From Rhizobiaceae bacterium (GTDB lineage: Bacteria; Pseudomonadota; Alphaproteobacteria; Rhizobiales; Rhizobiaceae): DNA of 64,000 nucleotides. Every line of letters starts with the position of its first letter. Within the stretch, counting starts at the first letter, position 1. Below the pieces are notes generated by a model. The model was given only the letters and a program-made list of their open reading frames with translations. It was not told the origin of the DNA and did no database searches. The stretch lies in assembly GCA_019635695.1 (NCBI GenBank), contig JAHBYZ010000001.1:1-64000 (forward strand), in the 5' to 3' direction. The translations under genes and the position numbers were made by a program. This document shows positions 43,745-52,456 of this stretch, piece after piece.

Positions 43745-44740
43745 TTACCGCGCGTCGGGCGCCGCCTTCCACACGCGCGAGCCGGCGATCGCCTCGGGCG
43801 ACAGGATCGAGGCGAGATTGTCGAGCTCGGCGCGGGTCAGCCGCACCTTCTCGGCGCCGACATTCTCTTCCAGATACTTGATCCGCTTGGTGCCGGGGAT
43901 CGGCACGATGTCGTCGCCCTGGCCGAGCAGCCAGGCGATGGCGATCTGGCCGAGCGTGGCGCCCTTGTCGGCCGCCAGCGCCTTGATCGTGTCGAGCAGC
44001 GCCAGGTTCTTCTCCAGATTCTCGTCGCGGAAGCGCTCCGCGTTGAGCCGCAGGTCGTTGCTGGCCAGCGTCGAGGTGCTGGTGACCGCGCCGGTGAGGA
44101 AGCCGCGGCCGAGCGGCGAGTAGGCGACGAAGGTCGCGCCGATTTCGCGGCAGGCCGGAAGGATCTCCTCCTCGACGTCGCGGTGCCACAGCGAATATTC
44201 CGACTGCAGCGCGGCGATCGGGTGGATCGCGTGAGCGCGACGCAGCACGTCGGCGCTGATCTCGGACAGGCCGATGGCCCGCACCTTGCCGGCCTTCACC
44301 AGTTCGCCCAGCGTGCCGATCGAGTCCTCCAGCTTTGCCGCGTGGTCCATGCGGTGGATGTAGTAGAGGTCGATGTGGTCGGTGCCGAGCCGCTTCAGCG
44401 AGGCGTCGCAGCTCTTGCGGATATAGGCGGGCGAATTGTCGAGGTCACGGTCGTAGAGGCTGCCGTTCGGCCCGTTCGGATCGCGCACCACGCCGAACTT
44501 CGAGGCGATGAACATCTTATCGCGGCGCCCGGCGGCGAGCTGCCCAACCAGCGTCTCGTTGTGGCCGCGGCCATACATGTCGGCCGTGTCGAACATGGTC
44601 ACGCCGATCTCCAGCGCGCGCTCCAGCGTGCGCATGGAATTGTTGTCGTCGCGCTCGCCGTAGAATTCAGACATGCCCATGCAGCCGAGGCCGACCGCGC
44701 CGACCGACATGCCCGTCTGCCCGATGCGAACCTGGCGCAT
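43745..44740 (-). CDS. aldo/keto reductase
   Basis: A 331-residue TIM-barrel aldo/keto reductase: LGCMGMSEFYGERDDNNSM (about 18-36), GVTMFDTADMYGRGHNE with the catalytic Asp/Tyr, KFGVVRD, the IHRMDH strand, and the NADPH site IPGTKRIKYLEENVGA (about 288-303). GGAGGTTTTC precedes ATG 44740. It probably reduces an aldehyde or ketone intermediate; substrate unknown. It is the last gene of the beta-oxidation operon, convergent with the IclR gene. Confidence 0.9.
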   Translation of the reverse strand: MRQVRIGQTGMSVGAVGLGCMGMSEFYGERDDNNSMRTLERALEIGVTMFDTADMYGRGHNETLVGQLAAGRRDKMFIASKFGVVRDPNGPNGSLYDRDLDNSPAYIRKSCDASLKRLGTDHIDLYYIHRMDHAAKLEDSIGTLGELVKAGKVRAIGLSEISADVLRRAHAIHPIAALQSEYSLWHRDVEEEILPACREIGATFVAYSPLGRGFLTGAVTSTSTLASNDLRLNAERFRDENLEKNLALLDTIKALAADKGATLGQIAIAWLLGQGDDIVPIPGTKRIKYLEENVGAEKVRLTRAELDNLASILSPEAIAGSRVWKAAPDAR

Positions 44741-44766
44741 GAAAACCTCCCGTATCGTTTGCCGGC

Positions 44767-45936
44767 TCAGAGCCGCTCGATGATGGTGGCGGTGCCGAGC
44801 CCGCCATTGCAGCACATTGTCTGCAGCCCGTAGCGGCCGCCGCGCCGCTCAAGTTCGTTCAGAAGCGTGGTCATCAGCCGGGCGCCGCTGGCACCGAGCG
44901 GATGGCCGAGCGCGATGGCGCCGCCGTTGACGTTGAGCTTGTCCGGATCGCCGCCGGTCTCGGCCAGCCACATCAGCGGCACCGGCGCGAAAGCCTCGTT
45001 GACCTCGTAGAGGTCAATGTCGCCGATGGAAAGCCCGGCGCGCGCCAGCACCTTGCGCGTCGCCTCGATCGGGCCGGTCAGCACCAGCTCCGGGTCGGAG
45101 CCGACCGTCGTCATCGCCACCACGCGGGCGCGGGGCTTCAGCCCGTGCCGCTTCGCCGTCTCGGCCTCCATCACCAGCAGCGCCGCCGCGCCGTCCGATA
45201 TCTGCGAGGCGTTGCCGGCGGTGACGCGGCCGTTCTCGCGAAAACTGGTCTTGAGCGTGCCGAGCTTCTCGCGCGAGGTGTCGCGGCGGATCGTCTCGTC
45301 CTTCGTCACCACCGCGTCCGACGCCTCGGCCGAGCGCTCCTGCCAGTCGGCGACCCGCACCGGCACGATCTCGCCATCGAAGCGGCCGCTGTCGCTCGCC
45401 GCGGCCGCGCGGCGATGGCTGCGAATCGCATATTCGTCGAGCTGGTCACGGGTGAGCTGCCATTTGTCGGCGACCCGCTCGGCGCCCTCGCCCTGCGACG
45501 CGTTGCCGAACCGCTCCAGCACCGCGAAGCCGAAGGCCTCGCCGTGGATGTCGCGGTTGCTGCCCATCGGTACGCGGCTCATGTTCTCGGCGCCGCCGGC
45601 CACGACGATGTCGGCCGCGCCGCTGACGATCGCGCCCACCGCATTGTGCAGCGCGACCTCCGACGAGCCGCACTTGCGGTCGATGGTGATGCCCGGAACG
45701 CCGATCGGCCAGCCGGCCGACAGCAGCGCCGTGCGCGCGATGTTGGCGCTCTGCTCGCCGATCTGGGTGACGCAGCCGAAGATGACGTCGTCCACCTGCG
45801 CGGCGTCGATGCCGTTGCGCCTGACCAGCGCCTCGAGCACGACGGCGCCGAGATGATCGGCCCGCACCTTGGAGAACGCGCCGCGGAAGCGCCCGACCGG
45901 CGTGCGGACCGCGTCGACGATGACGGCCTCGCGCAT
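44767..45936 (-). CDS. acetyl-CoA acyltransferase (thiolase)
   Basis: A 389-residue thiolase with the complete catalytic set: the nucleophile in DRKCGSSEVALHNA (Cys near 88), NEAFAPVP, GGAIALGHPLGASGAR with the histidine, and CCNGGLG with the second cysteine near the C-terminus. It cleaves 3-ketoacyl-CoA with CoA. TGATG coupling to the dehydrogenase gene upstream confirms the start. Confidence 0.92.
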   Translation of the reverse strand: MREAVIVDAVRTPVGRFRGAFSKVRADHLGAVVLEALVRRNGIDAAQVDDVIFGCVTQIGEQSANIARTALLSAGWPIGVPGITIDRKCGSSEVALHNAVGAIVSGAADIVVAGGAENMSRVPMGSNRDIHGEAFGFAVLERFGNASQGEGAERVADKWQLTRDQLDEYAIRSHRRAAAASDSGRFDGEIVPVRVADWQERSAEASDAVVTKDETIRRDTSREKLGTLKTSFRENGRVTAGNASQISDGAAALLVMEAETAKRHGLKPRARVVAMTTVGSDPELVLTGPIEATRKVLARAGLSIGDIDLYEVNEAFAPVPLMWLAETGGDPDKLNVNGGAIALGHPLGASGARLMTTLLNELERRGGRYGLQTMCCNGGLGTATIIERL

Positions 45937-46877
45937 CAGAATGCCCTTAGCCCCGAGCCGGGGACCTTCTGGCCGTCCACATATTTGTAGACGCCGTGGC
46001 CGACCTTGCGGCCGTAGCGGCCGGCCTTGACCATCTTGATGATGAGCGGGCAGGGGCGGAACTTCTCGCCCAGCGTCTGGTGCAGATAATGGAGCACCGA
46101 CAGGCGCGTGTCCCAGCCGGTCATGTCGCCGAGTTCCAGCGGCCCCATCGGGTGGTTGAACGCGAGCCGCAGCGAGGTGTCGATGTCCTCGGCGGTGGCG
46201 ACACCTTCCGACAGCATCCACATCGCCTCGTTGCCGAGCAGCGCCGAGATGCGGCTGGTGGTGAAGCCCGGCGCCTCGTTGACCACGATGGTCGCCTTGC
46301 CGATCGCCGCGCCGATGGCCTGCGTGCGCGCCACCGTGTCGTCAGACGTGGCGATGCCGCGTATGATCTCCAGCAGCTTCATCTTGTGGACGGGATTGAA
46401 GAAATGCATGCCCACCACGCGCTCCGGGCGCTTGGTCGCAGCGGCAATCTCGGTGATGCTCAGCGCCGAAGTGTTGGTGGCGACGATGGCTTCGTCGGCC
46501 AGCACGGCGTCGACCGTGCGCATGATGTCCAGCTTGACGGCGAGCGCTTCCGACGCGGTCTCGACAATCAGGGTCGCACCCTTGGCGGAGGCCACCAGAT
46601 CCGTCGAGGTCGAAAGGCCCGCGGCCACGCGCGCCGAGACGGCCGCGTCCACCTTGCCGAGTCGGACGCCGTCGTCGACGATCTTGGTCACCGCCGCCTT
46701 GGCCTTGCTGAGCGCCTCGTCCTTGATGTCGACCATAACGACCGGCGCGCCGGCCACCGCGAATGCGTGAGCGATGCCGATGCCCATCTGGCCGGCGCCC
46801 ACCACGATTGTCTTGCTCAGGACTGTCACTTCTGTTCCCTCATGCATGCGTGGCCGCGGCGGCGCTGTGACGCTCAT
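45936..46877 (-). CDS. 3-hydroxyacyl-CoA dehydrogenase (3-hydroxybutyryl-CoA type)
   Basis: A 313-residue NAD-dependent dehydrogenase. It has the Rossmann motif TIVVGAGQMGIGIAHAFAVAG (VGAGQMG about 25-31), SALSITEIAAATKRPERVVG, the signature MHFFNPVHKMKLLEII (about 145-160) with the catalytic histidine, and the C-terminal helical domain with FNHPMGPLELGDMTG. It performs the third beta-oxidation step. Its ATG overlaps the crotonase stop (ATGA). Confidence 0.93.
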   Translation of the reverse strand: MSVTAPPRPRMHEGTEVTVLSKTIVVGAGQMGIGIAHAFAVAGAPVVMVDIKDEALSKAKAAVTKIVDDGVRLGKVDAAVSARVAAGLSTSTDLVASAKGATLIVETASEALAVKLDIMRTVDAVLADEAIVATNTSALSITEIAAATKRPERVVGMHFFNPVHKMKLLEIIRGIATSDDTVARTQAIGAAIGKATIVVNEAPGFTTSRISALLGNEAMWMLSEGVATAEDIDTSLRLAFNHPMGPLELGDMTGWDTRLSVLHYLHQTLGEKFRPCPLIIKMVKAGRYGRKVGHGVYKYVDGQKVPGSGLRAF

Positions 46878-47683
46878 TTCCCGCCGAACACCGGCTTGCG
46901 CTTTTCCTTGAAGGCGCGCGCCGCCTCGGCCTTGTCGGCCGTGGTCGACAGCAGTGCGAACAGGTTGCGCTCGAGCGCCTGGCCGGCGGCGAGCGTCAGG
47001 TCGCCTGCCGCCCTGGCGGCCTCTTTCACGTAGGCGGTAGCGAGCGGCGCGCGGCCAGCGATACGCTGCGCCAGCGCGAGTGCCTCGTCCAGAAGGCTCT
47101 GGCGGTCGGCGGCGAGCCGCGTCACCAGCCCGATGCGATGCGCCTCGGCCGCGTCGATGCGGTCGCCCGTCAGCAAAAGGTCGAGCGCGCGACCCTGGCC
47201 GACAAGGCGGTGCAGCCGCTGCGTGCCGCCCGCGCCCGGGATCAGCCCCAGCCCCGTCTCGGGCAGGGCGAACACGGCGTCGGGCGAGGCGATGCGGATG
47301 TCGCAGGCGAGCGCCATCTCCATGCCGCCACCGAGGCAGTGGCCGTGCACCGCCGCGATCACCGGCTTGGTGACACGGTCGAAACCGTCAATCCAGGCCC
47401 GCCGCATGTTGCGCTCGCGCACCTGCAGCGCGGTTTCGGCCGCACGGATTTCCTTGATGTCGGCGCCGGCGCAGAAGCCGCGCGCGGTACCCCCGTGCAG
47501 CAGGATGACGCGCACCGCGTCGTCGTGCTCCAGTTCCTCCAGAACCTGCGGCAGCAGCAGGCGGATTTCCTCGTTGATCGCGTTGAGCTGGTCGGGGCGG
47601 TTCAGTGCGACCAGCGCGACCTCGCCGTGGAATTCCGTCTCGACGGCGCGCGGCTCGATGGTTGCAGGGGCAGGGTTCAGCAT
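46874..47683 (-). CDS. enoyl-CoA hydratase (canonical)
   Basis: A 269-residue crotonase with both glutamates: GGGMEMALACDIRIA (about 117-131) and LPETGLGLIPGAGGTQRL (about 138-155), and the oxyanion segment GFCAGADIKEIRA. With the thiolase and the hydroxyacyl-CoA dehydrogenase it completes a beta-oxidation module. ATG 47683 is chosen; the 63-codon upstream frame overlaps the ligase gene. Confidence 0.9.
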   Translation of the reverse strand: MLNPAPATIEPRAVETEFHGEVALVALNRPDQLNAINEEIRLLLPQVLEELEHDDAVRVILLHGGTARGFCAGADIKEIRAAETALQVRERNMRRAWIDGFDRVTKPVIAAVHGHCLGGGMEMALACDIRIASPDAVFALPETGLGLIPGAGGTQRLHRLVGQGRALDLLLTGDRIDAAEAHRIGLVTRLAADRQSLLDEALALAQRIAGRAPLATAYVKEAARAAGDLTLAAGQALERNLFALLSTTADKAEAARAFKEKRKPVFGGK

Positions 47684-47697
47684 GGTTCCGCCCGCCC

Positions 47698-49350
47698 TCA
47701 GGCGCTCCTGCGCCGGCCGGACGCCGCGCGCTGCCGGTCCCAGGTCGCCGCGGTCACGCCGGCCTCGCGCAGCTCCTTCTTCTTCACCTTCTCCGAAGGC
47801 GTCTGCGGCAGGCTCGCCATCACCTCGACGTAGCGCGGCACCATGTAGGGGGCCATGCGCGTCTCGCACCATTCGATCAGCGCATCATGGTCAAGGGTGG
47901 CGCCGTCCTTGAGCACGACGCAGGCCTTCACCTCGTCCTCGCCGCCCTGCTCGTCGGCCTTGACGCCGACGACGGCGCACTCGGCAACGGCCGGGAACGA
48001 CCGCACCACGGACTCGACCTCGAAGGACGAAATGTTCTCGCCGCGGCGGCGGAGCGCGTCCTTCACGCGGTCGACGAAATAATACCAGCCTTCGGGGTCG
48101 CGCTTCAGCGCGTCACCCGTGTGGAACCAGAGATTGCGCCAGGTCTCGACGGTCTTCTCGGGCATGCCGAGATAGCCGTTGGAGATGGTGCCCGGCCGCT
48201 TGTGGCGCATCACCAGTTCACCGATCTCGCCTTCCGGAACCTCCTCGTCGGTCTCGGGATCGACGAGCCGTACCTCGAACCACTGGTCGACGAGCACGCC
48301 GGAAGAACCGGCCGGTCGCTTTGCCCCGCGCGGCGTCATGAAGACGTTGGAGATTTCGGTCTGGCCGAAGCCGTCCATGAACTCGATCGGGCCGAAGCGT
48401 TCGACGAACTTTTCCGCGAGGTCGACGGCGAGCGGCGCGGCGTAGATGGTGCGCAGCCTGTGGTTCCTGTCCTGCGGCGACGGCGGCGAGGCCATGATGA
48501 AGGCCATGGTCGCGCCGAGCAGGTTCGCCTTGGTGGCGCCCGAGCGCCGTGCCCGCCCGAAGAAGTCGGAAGCGCTGAACTTGCGGTAGAGCACCGCGTG
48601 CGCCCCGGCCAGCAGCGTCGGGTAGATGGTTAGGAACTGGGCGTTGCCGTGGATGAACGGAAACGCCGTCATGTAGACGTCGTCCTCCTTGAGGTTCATC
48701 AATTGCAGGTCTTCCTCGGCGAAGAAGTAGAACTGCGAATGGGGCATGATGACCCCCTTCGACCAGCCCGTCGTGCCCGAGGTGTAAAGGATCGCTGCCG
48801 TATCGAAGCGGGTGACCTCGACGCCGGGATTGGCCTCGTTGTCGGTGTAGAGGGAGGCATGGTCGAGCAGGCGGATGCGCTTCAGTGCGTCCTTCGCAAG
48901 GCCGCCGAGGCCGCCGATCACGTAGCAGCGTTCGACGGTCGCGATGTTGTCCTCGACCTCGGCGACGCGCTCGACCAGCTCCGGCTCGGTGACCAGCACC
49001 TTGGCCTTGGTCAGCTTGATCTGGTGTTCGAGGAAAGCGCCGCGCTGCATTTCGCCGACCGGCGCCTCGACCGCGCCGATCTTCTGCAAAGCGAACCAGG
49101 TCAGCACGAATTCCAGCGAGTTCGGCAGATATAGGACGACGATATCGCCCTTCCTGACGCCGCTGGCGGCGAGCCCGTGGGCGATGCGGTTCACCTGCGC
49201 ATTGACTTGCGCATAGGTCAGCGGCGTGCCTTCGTCAGTCCATTGCAGGAACGGGCGGTCGGCGCGCTTCACCGCCTGCTGCTCGAGGATCTTCGGCAGC
49301 ACCCACATGTCCTGCGGGTAGGTCGGCTCGAAATGCGGATAGGTAAGCAT
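47698..49350 (-). CDS. ATP-dependent acyl-CoA ligase (AMP-forming)
   Basis: A 550-residue AMP-forming ligase of the CaiC/FadD group. It has the P-loop YTSGTTGWSKGVIMPH (about 182-197), FMDGFGQTEISNVF, the hinge region WYYFVDRVKDALRRRGENIS (about 425-444), and the C-terminal catalytic lysine in TPSEKVKKKELRE. It activates a carboxylic acid as the entry step for the downstream beta-oxidation genes. It is the first gene of the leftward operon under site F. Confidence 0.91.
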   Translation of the reverse strand: MLTYPHFEPTYPQDMWVLPKILEQQAVKRADRPFLQWTDEGTPLTYAQVNAQVNRIAHGLAASGVRKGDIVVLYLPNSLEFVLTWFALQKIGAVEAPVGEMQRGAFLEHQIKLTKAKVLVTEPELVERVAEVEDNIATVERCYVIGGLGGLAKDALKRIRLLDHASLYTDNEANPGVEVTRFDTAAILYTSGTTGWSKGVIMPHSQFYFFAEEDLQLMNLKEDDVYMTAFPFIHGNAQFLTIYPTLLAGAHAVLYRKFSASDFFGRARRSGATKANLLGATMAFIMASPPSPQDRNHRLRTIYAAPLAVDLAEKFVERFGPIEFMDGFGQTEISNVFMTPRGAKRPAGSSGVLVDQWFEVRLVDPETDEEVPEGEIGELVMRHKRPGTISNGYLGMPEKTVETWRNLWFHTGDALKRDPEGWYYFVDRVKDALRRRGENISSFEVESVVRSFPAVAECAVVGVKADEQGGEDEVKACVVLKDGATLDHDALIEWCETRMAPYMVPRYVEVMASLPQTPSEKVKKKELREAGVTAATWDRQRAASGRRRSA

Positions 49351-49543
49351 GTCGCTCCCGTTCAAGGCTTCCGCCGTCGTGGCGGACCGCTGCCGACATG
49401 CGCGCGGCCGGTGTCTGCGGGACCCCGAGGACGAGGTGCCAAATGCCCCGCCGCCAGTCCCCCATCCTCCCGACCGGCAGCTCGCGCCGGCCATCGGCCC
49501 GGCGCCACGGTCTCCTCAACCGCGCTCCCGTCGGGCACGCTCG

Positions 49544-49616
49544 ATGTCTAAACCCCGTGGATCGGGAATTCAAGCGAAATTCTATATACAGAATGACATT
49601 CTTTATTGAGATAAGC
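49544..49616. promoter_or_regulatory. divergent control region with tandem operator units (site F)
   Basis: Two 19-bp units, ATTCTATATACAGAATGAC (49579-49597) and ATTCTTTATTGAGATAAGC (49598-49616), form an inverted repeat at their junction (8 of 9 pairs, 49586-49606). On the minus strand TTGAAT (49573-49568) and TAGACA (49549-49544) are 18 bases apart, giving the ligase promoter. GTCTAAAC (49545-49552), a HutC-type core, overlaps that -10 box. The rest of the 331-base gap holds no gene. Confidence 0.62.
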
Positions 49617-49681
49617 CTGCACCGTGGTAGAAACGCTTCGCCGGGCGACCGGCGGCAAGGAGTGGAACCGGGAGGACCTCT

Positions 49682-50845
49682 ATGAGCGCGTGGCATCTGT
49701 GGCCGTGGCCGTTCTTCGAAGCGCGGCACGTCGCGCTTGCCGAGCGCGCCGCCGCATGGGAACCGCCCGTCGGCCACGAGGTGAACGAGGCCGAGTTTCC
49801 CACCGCCTGCCGCGCCATCGCGAAGTCGCTGGGCGACGCCGGGCTGCTCGATCCCGCGGTGCCGTCGCAGGGCGCCGAGGGCCGCTGGTCGATCGACGTG
49901 CGCTCGCTCTGCATCGTGCGCGAGGCGGTCGCCTACAGGAGCGCGCTGGCCGACGCGGTGCTCGCCATGCAGGGCATCGGCACCGGCGCGATCTGGATGC
50001 ACGGCACCGACGCCCACAAGGCGCGCTACCTCGACCGCGTCCGGCGCGGCGAAACCATCGCCGCCTTCGCGCTGACCGAACCTGCCACCGGCTCCGACGT
50101 CGCCTCGATCACCACGACGGCGCGGCGCGACGGCGACCACTACGTGCTCGACGGCGACAAGACCTTCATCTCCAATGCCGGCATCGCCGACCACTATGTC
50201 GTGGTCGCCCGCACCGGCGAGGCGCCGGGCTCGCGCGGGCTGACCGCCTTTATCGTCGACGCCGGCAATCCCGGCATCGAATACGGCCCGCCGATCGAGC
50301 TGATGGCGCCGCACCCGCTGGCCGCCATGGCTTTCCGCGGCTGCCGCGTGCCGGTGGCCGACGTCATCGGCGAGCCGGGCCGCGGCTTCGGCGTGGCGAT
50401 GGCGACCTTCGACGTGTTCCGCACCTCGGTCGGTGCGGCGGCGATAGGCATGGGTCGGCGCGCCTTCGACGAGGCGCTCGCCCATGTGCGCAGCCGCCAC
50501 CTTTTCGGCAGCAGCATGGCGCAGATCCCCGGCGTGCAGACCAAGATTGCCGACATGTCGATCGACCTGGAGACGGCGGCGCTCGCGGTCTACCGTGCGG
50601 CCTGGGTGAAGGACACGACAGGCGCGCGCGGCACGCGCGAGGCATCTATGGCCAAGCTTCTGGGCAGCGAGGCGGCGAGCCGCGCCATCGATTCGGCGGT
50701 GCAGCTGTTCGGCGGGCTGGGCGTCACGCGCGGCTCGGTGGTCGAGCAGCTCTATCGTGAGGTGCGCCCGACGCGCATCTACGAGGGCGCGTCGGAGGTG
50801 CAGAAGCTGGTGATCGGGCGCGCATTGGTCGAGGGCAGGGGCTAA
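49682..50845 (+). CDS. acyl-CoA dehydrogenase
   Basis: A 387-residue acyl-CoA dehydrogenase: FALTEPATGSDVASITTTAR (about 128-147), FISNAGIADHYVVVAR, HLFGSSMAQIPGVQTKIADM, and RIYEGASEVQKLVIG, which keeps the catalytic glutamate. Its sequence and length are close to the enzyme at 5338, including VQLFGGLGVTRGSVVEQLYR. GGAGGACCTCT precedes ATG 49682. It is the first gene of the rightward operon with the thiolase-like and DUF35 genes. Confidence 0.9.
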   Translation: MSAWHLWPWPFFEARHVALAERAAAWEPPVGHEVNEAEFPTACRAIAKSLGDAGLLDPAVPSQGAEGRWSIDVRSLCIVREAVAYRSALADAVLAMQGIGTGAIWMHGTDAHKARYLDRVRRGETIAAFALTEPATGSDVASITTTARRDGDHYVLDGDKTFISNAGIADHYVVVARTGEAPGSRGLTAFIVDAGNPGIEYGPPIELMAPHPLAAMAFRGCRVPVADVIGEPGRGFGVAMATFDVFRTSVGAAAIGMGRRAFDEALAHVRSRHLFGSSMAQIPGVQTKIADMSIDLETAALAVYRAAWVKDTTGARGTREASMAKLLGSEAASRAIDSAVQLFGGLGVTRGSVVEQLYREVRPTRIYEGASEVQKLVIGRALVEGRG

Positions 50846-50854
50846 GGGCTGGGG

Positions 50855-52018
50855 ATGAGCATCGCACGCAGGACGGCGCTGGTCGGCGTCGGCGCCACGC
50901 CATATTACCGACGCGGCAAATCGCTGCCGCAGACGATGAACGAGCTCGTCTGCAAGGCGATCATCGCGGCCGCCGACGATGCCGGCCTGTCCGTGAAGGA
51001 CATAGACGGCTTCGCCTATTATTCCGGCGGCTTCGACACGCCCTATCTGATGGAGACGCTGGGCATACCCGAACTGCGCTTCAGCGCCACGGTGACCGCC
51101 ACCGGCGGCGGCTCGGCTGGCGCGGTCGGGCTGGCGGCCATGGCGGTCGCCAGCGGCGTGGCAAAGACGGTGGTGGTGGTCGGCGGCAACCAGCAGGCGG
51201 CGCTGCGCTTCGGCGCCTTCAACCAGGCGCACGCACCGAGCCCGGAAGGCGCCTTCATCGGCGCGGCAGGGCTGATCGGCCCCGGCCACATGTTCGCGCT
51301 TCTGGCGCGCCGCCACATGCACATTTACGGCACGAAGCGCGAGCATTTCGCCGAGGTTGCGCTGTCGGCGCGCGGCAACGCGATCGGCAATCCCGACGCG
51401 ATCATGCAAAAGCCGATGACGCTCGACGACTATTTCGCCGCGCCGCTGATCGCCGACCCGCTCTGCCTGTTCGATTTCTGCCTGGAAACCGACGGCGCCA
51501 TCGCCGTTATCGTCACCTCGGTCGAGCGCGCCCGCGACCTGCAGCGCCTGCCCGTCGTCGTCCACGCGGCCGTGCAGGGCGGCGAGCGCGGCTGGGGCCG
51601 TTCGATGTACTGGATGAACATGCCCGACGAGCATTTCCTCACCTCGGGCCACGGCTTCGTGGCGCGCGAGCTCTACGCCATGGCGGGACTGACGCCGGCC
51701 GATATCGACACTGCGCAGATCTACGATCACTTCACGCCGATGGTCATCGCCCAGCTCGAGGATTACGGCTTCTGCAAGCGCGGCGAGGGCGGCGACTACG
51801 TGGCCAGCGGCGCGATCCGCTACGAGGGCGGCGTGCTGCCGGTCAATACCGACGGCGGCCAGCTTTCCTGCGGCTACATCTGGGGCATGACCCATATCCG
51901 CGAGGCGGTTGCGCAGGTGCGCGGCACCGCCCGCCTGCAGGTGCCCGACGCCCAATTCGCGCTGGCCACCGGCGGCCCGTCCAACCTTCCCGTCAGCGCC
52001 GTGATCCTGGGGCGGTGA
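50855..52018 (+). CDS. thiolase-like protein lacking the catalytic Cys and His (aldolase type)
   Basis: A 387-residue SCP-x/lipid-transfer-protein thiolase fold. Where thiolases have the nucleophilic cysteine it reads VTATGGGSAGAVGLAAMAV (about 74-92). The GHP histidine region reads GGQLSCGYIWGMTHIREAV (about 335-353). Both thiolase residues are thus replaced, as in steroid side-chain aldolases of the Ltp2 type, which work with a DUF35 partner like the next gene. I infer retro-aldol or accessory chemistry rather than thiolysis. The DUF35 gene overlaps or abuts the stop. Confidence 0.82.
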   Translation: MSIARRTALVGVGATPYYRRGKSLPQTMNELVCKAIIAAADDAGLSVKDIDGFAYYSGGFDTPYLMETLGIPELRFSATVTATGGGSAGAVGLAAMAVASGVAKTVVVVGGNQQAALRFGAFNQAHAPSPEGAFIGAAGLIGPGHMFALLARRHMHIYGTKREHFAEVALSARGNAIGNPDAIMQKPMTLDDYFAAPLIADPLCLFDFCLETDGAIAVIVTSVERARDLQRLPVVVHAAVQGGERGWGRSMYWMNMPDEHFLTSGHGFVARELYAMAGLTPADIDTAQIYDHFTPMVIAQLEDYGFCKRGEGGDYVASGAIRYEGGVLPVNTDGGQLSCGYIWGMTHIREAVAQVRGTARLQVPDAQFALATGGPSNLPVSAVILGR

Positions 52019-52020
52019 GC

Positions 52021-52452
52021 ATGACCGACGACATCGCCAAGGTTCCCGCCGACGAGATCTTCGAGCTGGTCACCGACCGCTGGACCGAGCCGTTCTGGAA
52101 CGCCGCGCGCCGCCACGTTCTGACGGCGCCGAAATGCGCGTCCTGCGGCGCCTTCCGCATGCCGCCGACGCCGTTCTGCCCGCACTGCCTGTCGCAGGAG
52201 CTGGAGTGGCCGGAGCTTTCGGGACAGGGGACCGTCTACAGCTTCACCGTGGTCAACCGCGCGATCATACCGGCGATGGAGGCGACGCTGCCCTACGTGC
52301 CGGCGATCGTGGAACTGCCGGATGCGCCCGGCGTCAGGCTGGTGAGCAACATCGTCGACGTGCCCGTCTCGGCCATCGCCATCGGCCAGACCGTGCGCCT
52401 GCGCTGGCACGATCGCGCCGACGGCGTCAGCGTGCCCTGCTTCACCTTCTAA
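52021..52452 (+). CDS. DUF35 OB-fold zinc-ribbon protein
   Basis: A 143-residue DUF35 protein. An N-terminal helix (TEPFWNAARRHVL), a zinc ribbon with PKCASCGAFRMPPTPFCPHC (about 39-58, four cysteines) and an OB-fold with GQGTVYSFTVVNRAI follow in order. It is the obligate partner type for thiolase-like aldolases. ATG 52021 sits after GGGGCGG; a GTG at 52015 overlapping the previous stop is an alternative. It is convergent with the MFS gene, 4 bases away. Confidence 0.88.
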   Translation: MTDDIAKVPADEIFELVTDRWTEPFWNAARRHVLTAPKCASCGAFRMPPTPFCPHCLSQELEWPELSGQGTVYSFTVVNRAIIPAMEATLPYVPAIVELPDAPGVRLVSNIVDVPVSAIAIGQTVRLRWHDRADGVSVPCFTF

Positions 52453-52456
52453 CGGT

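Noticed and set aside
49235..51955. 906-codon minus-strand frame
   Set aside because: It is antisense to well-supported acyl-CoA dehydrogenase and thiolase-like genes. High GC keeps the frame open; the translation is low-complexity without domains.
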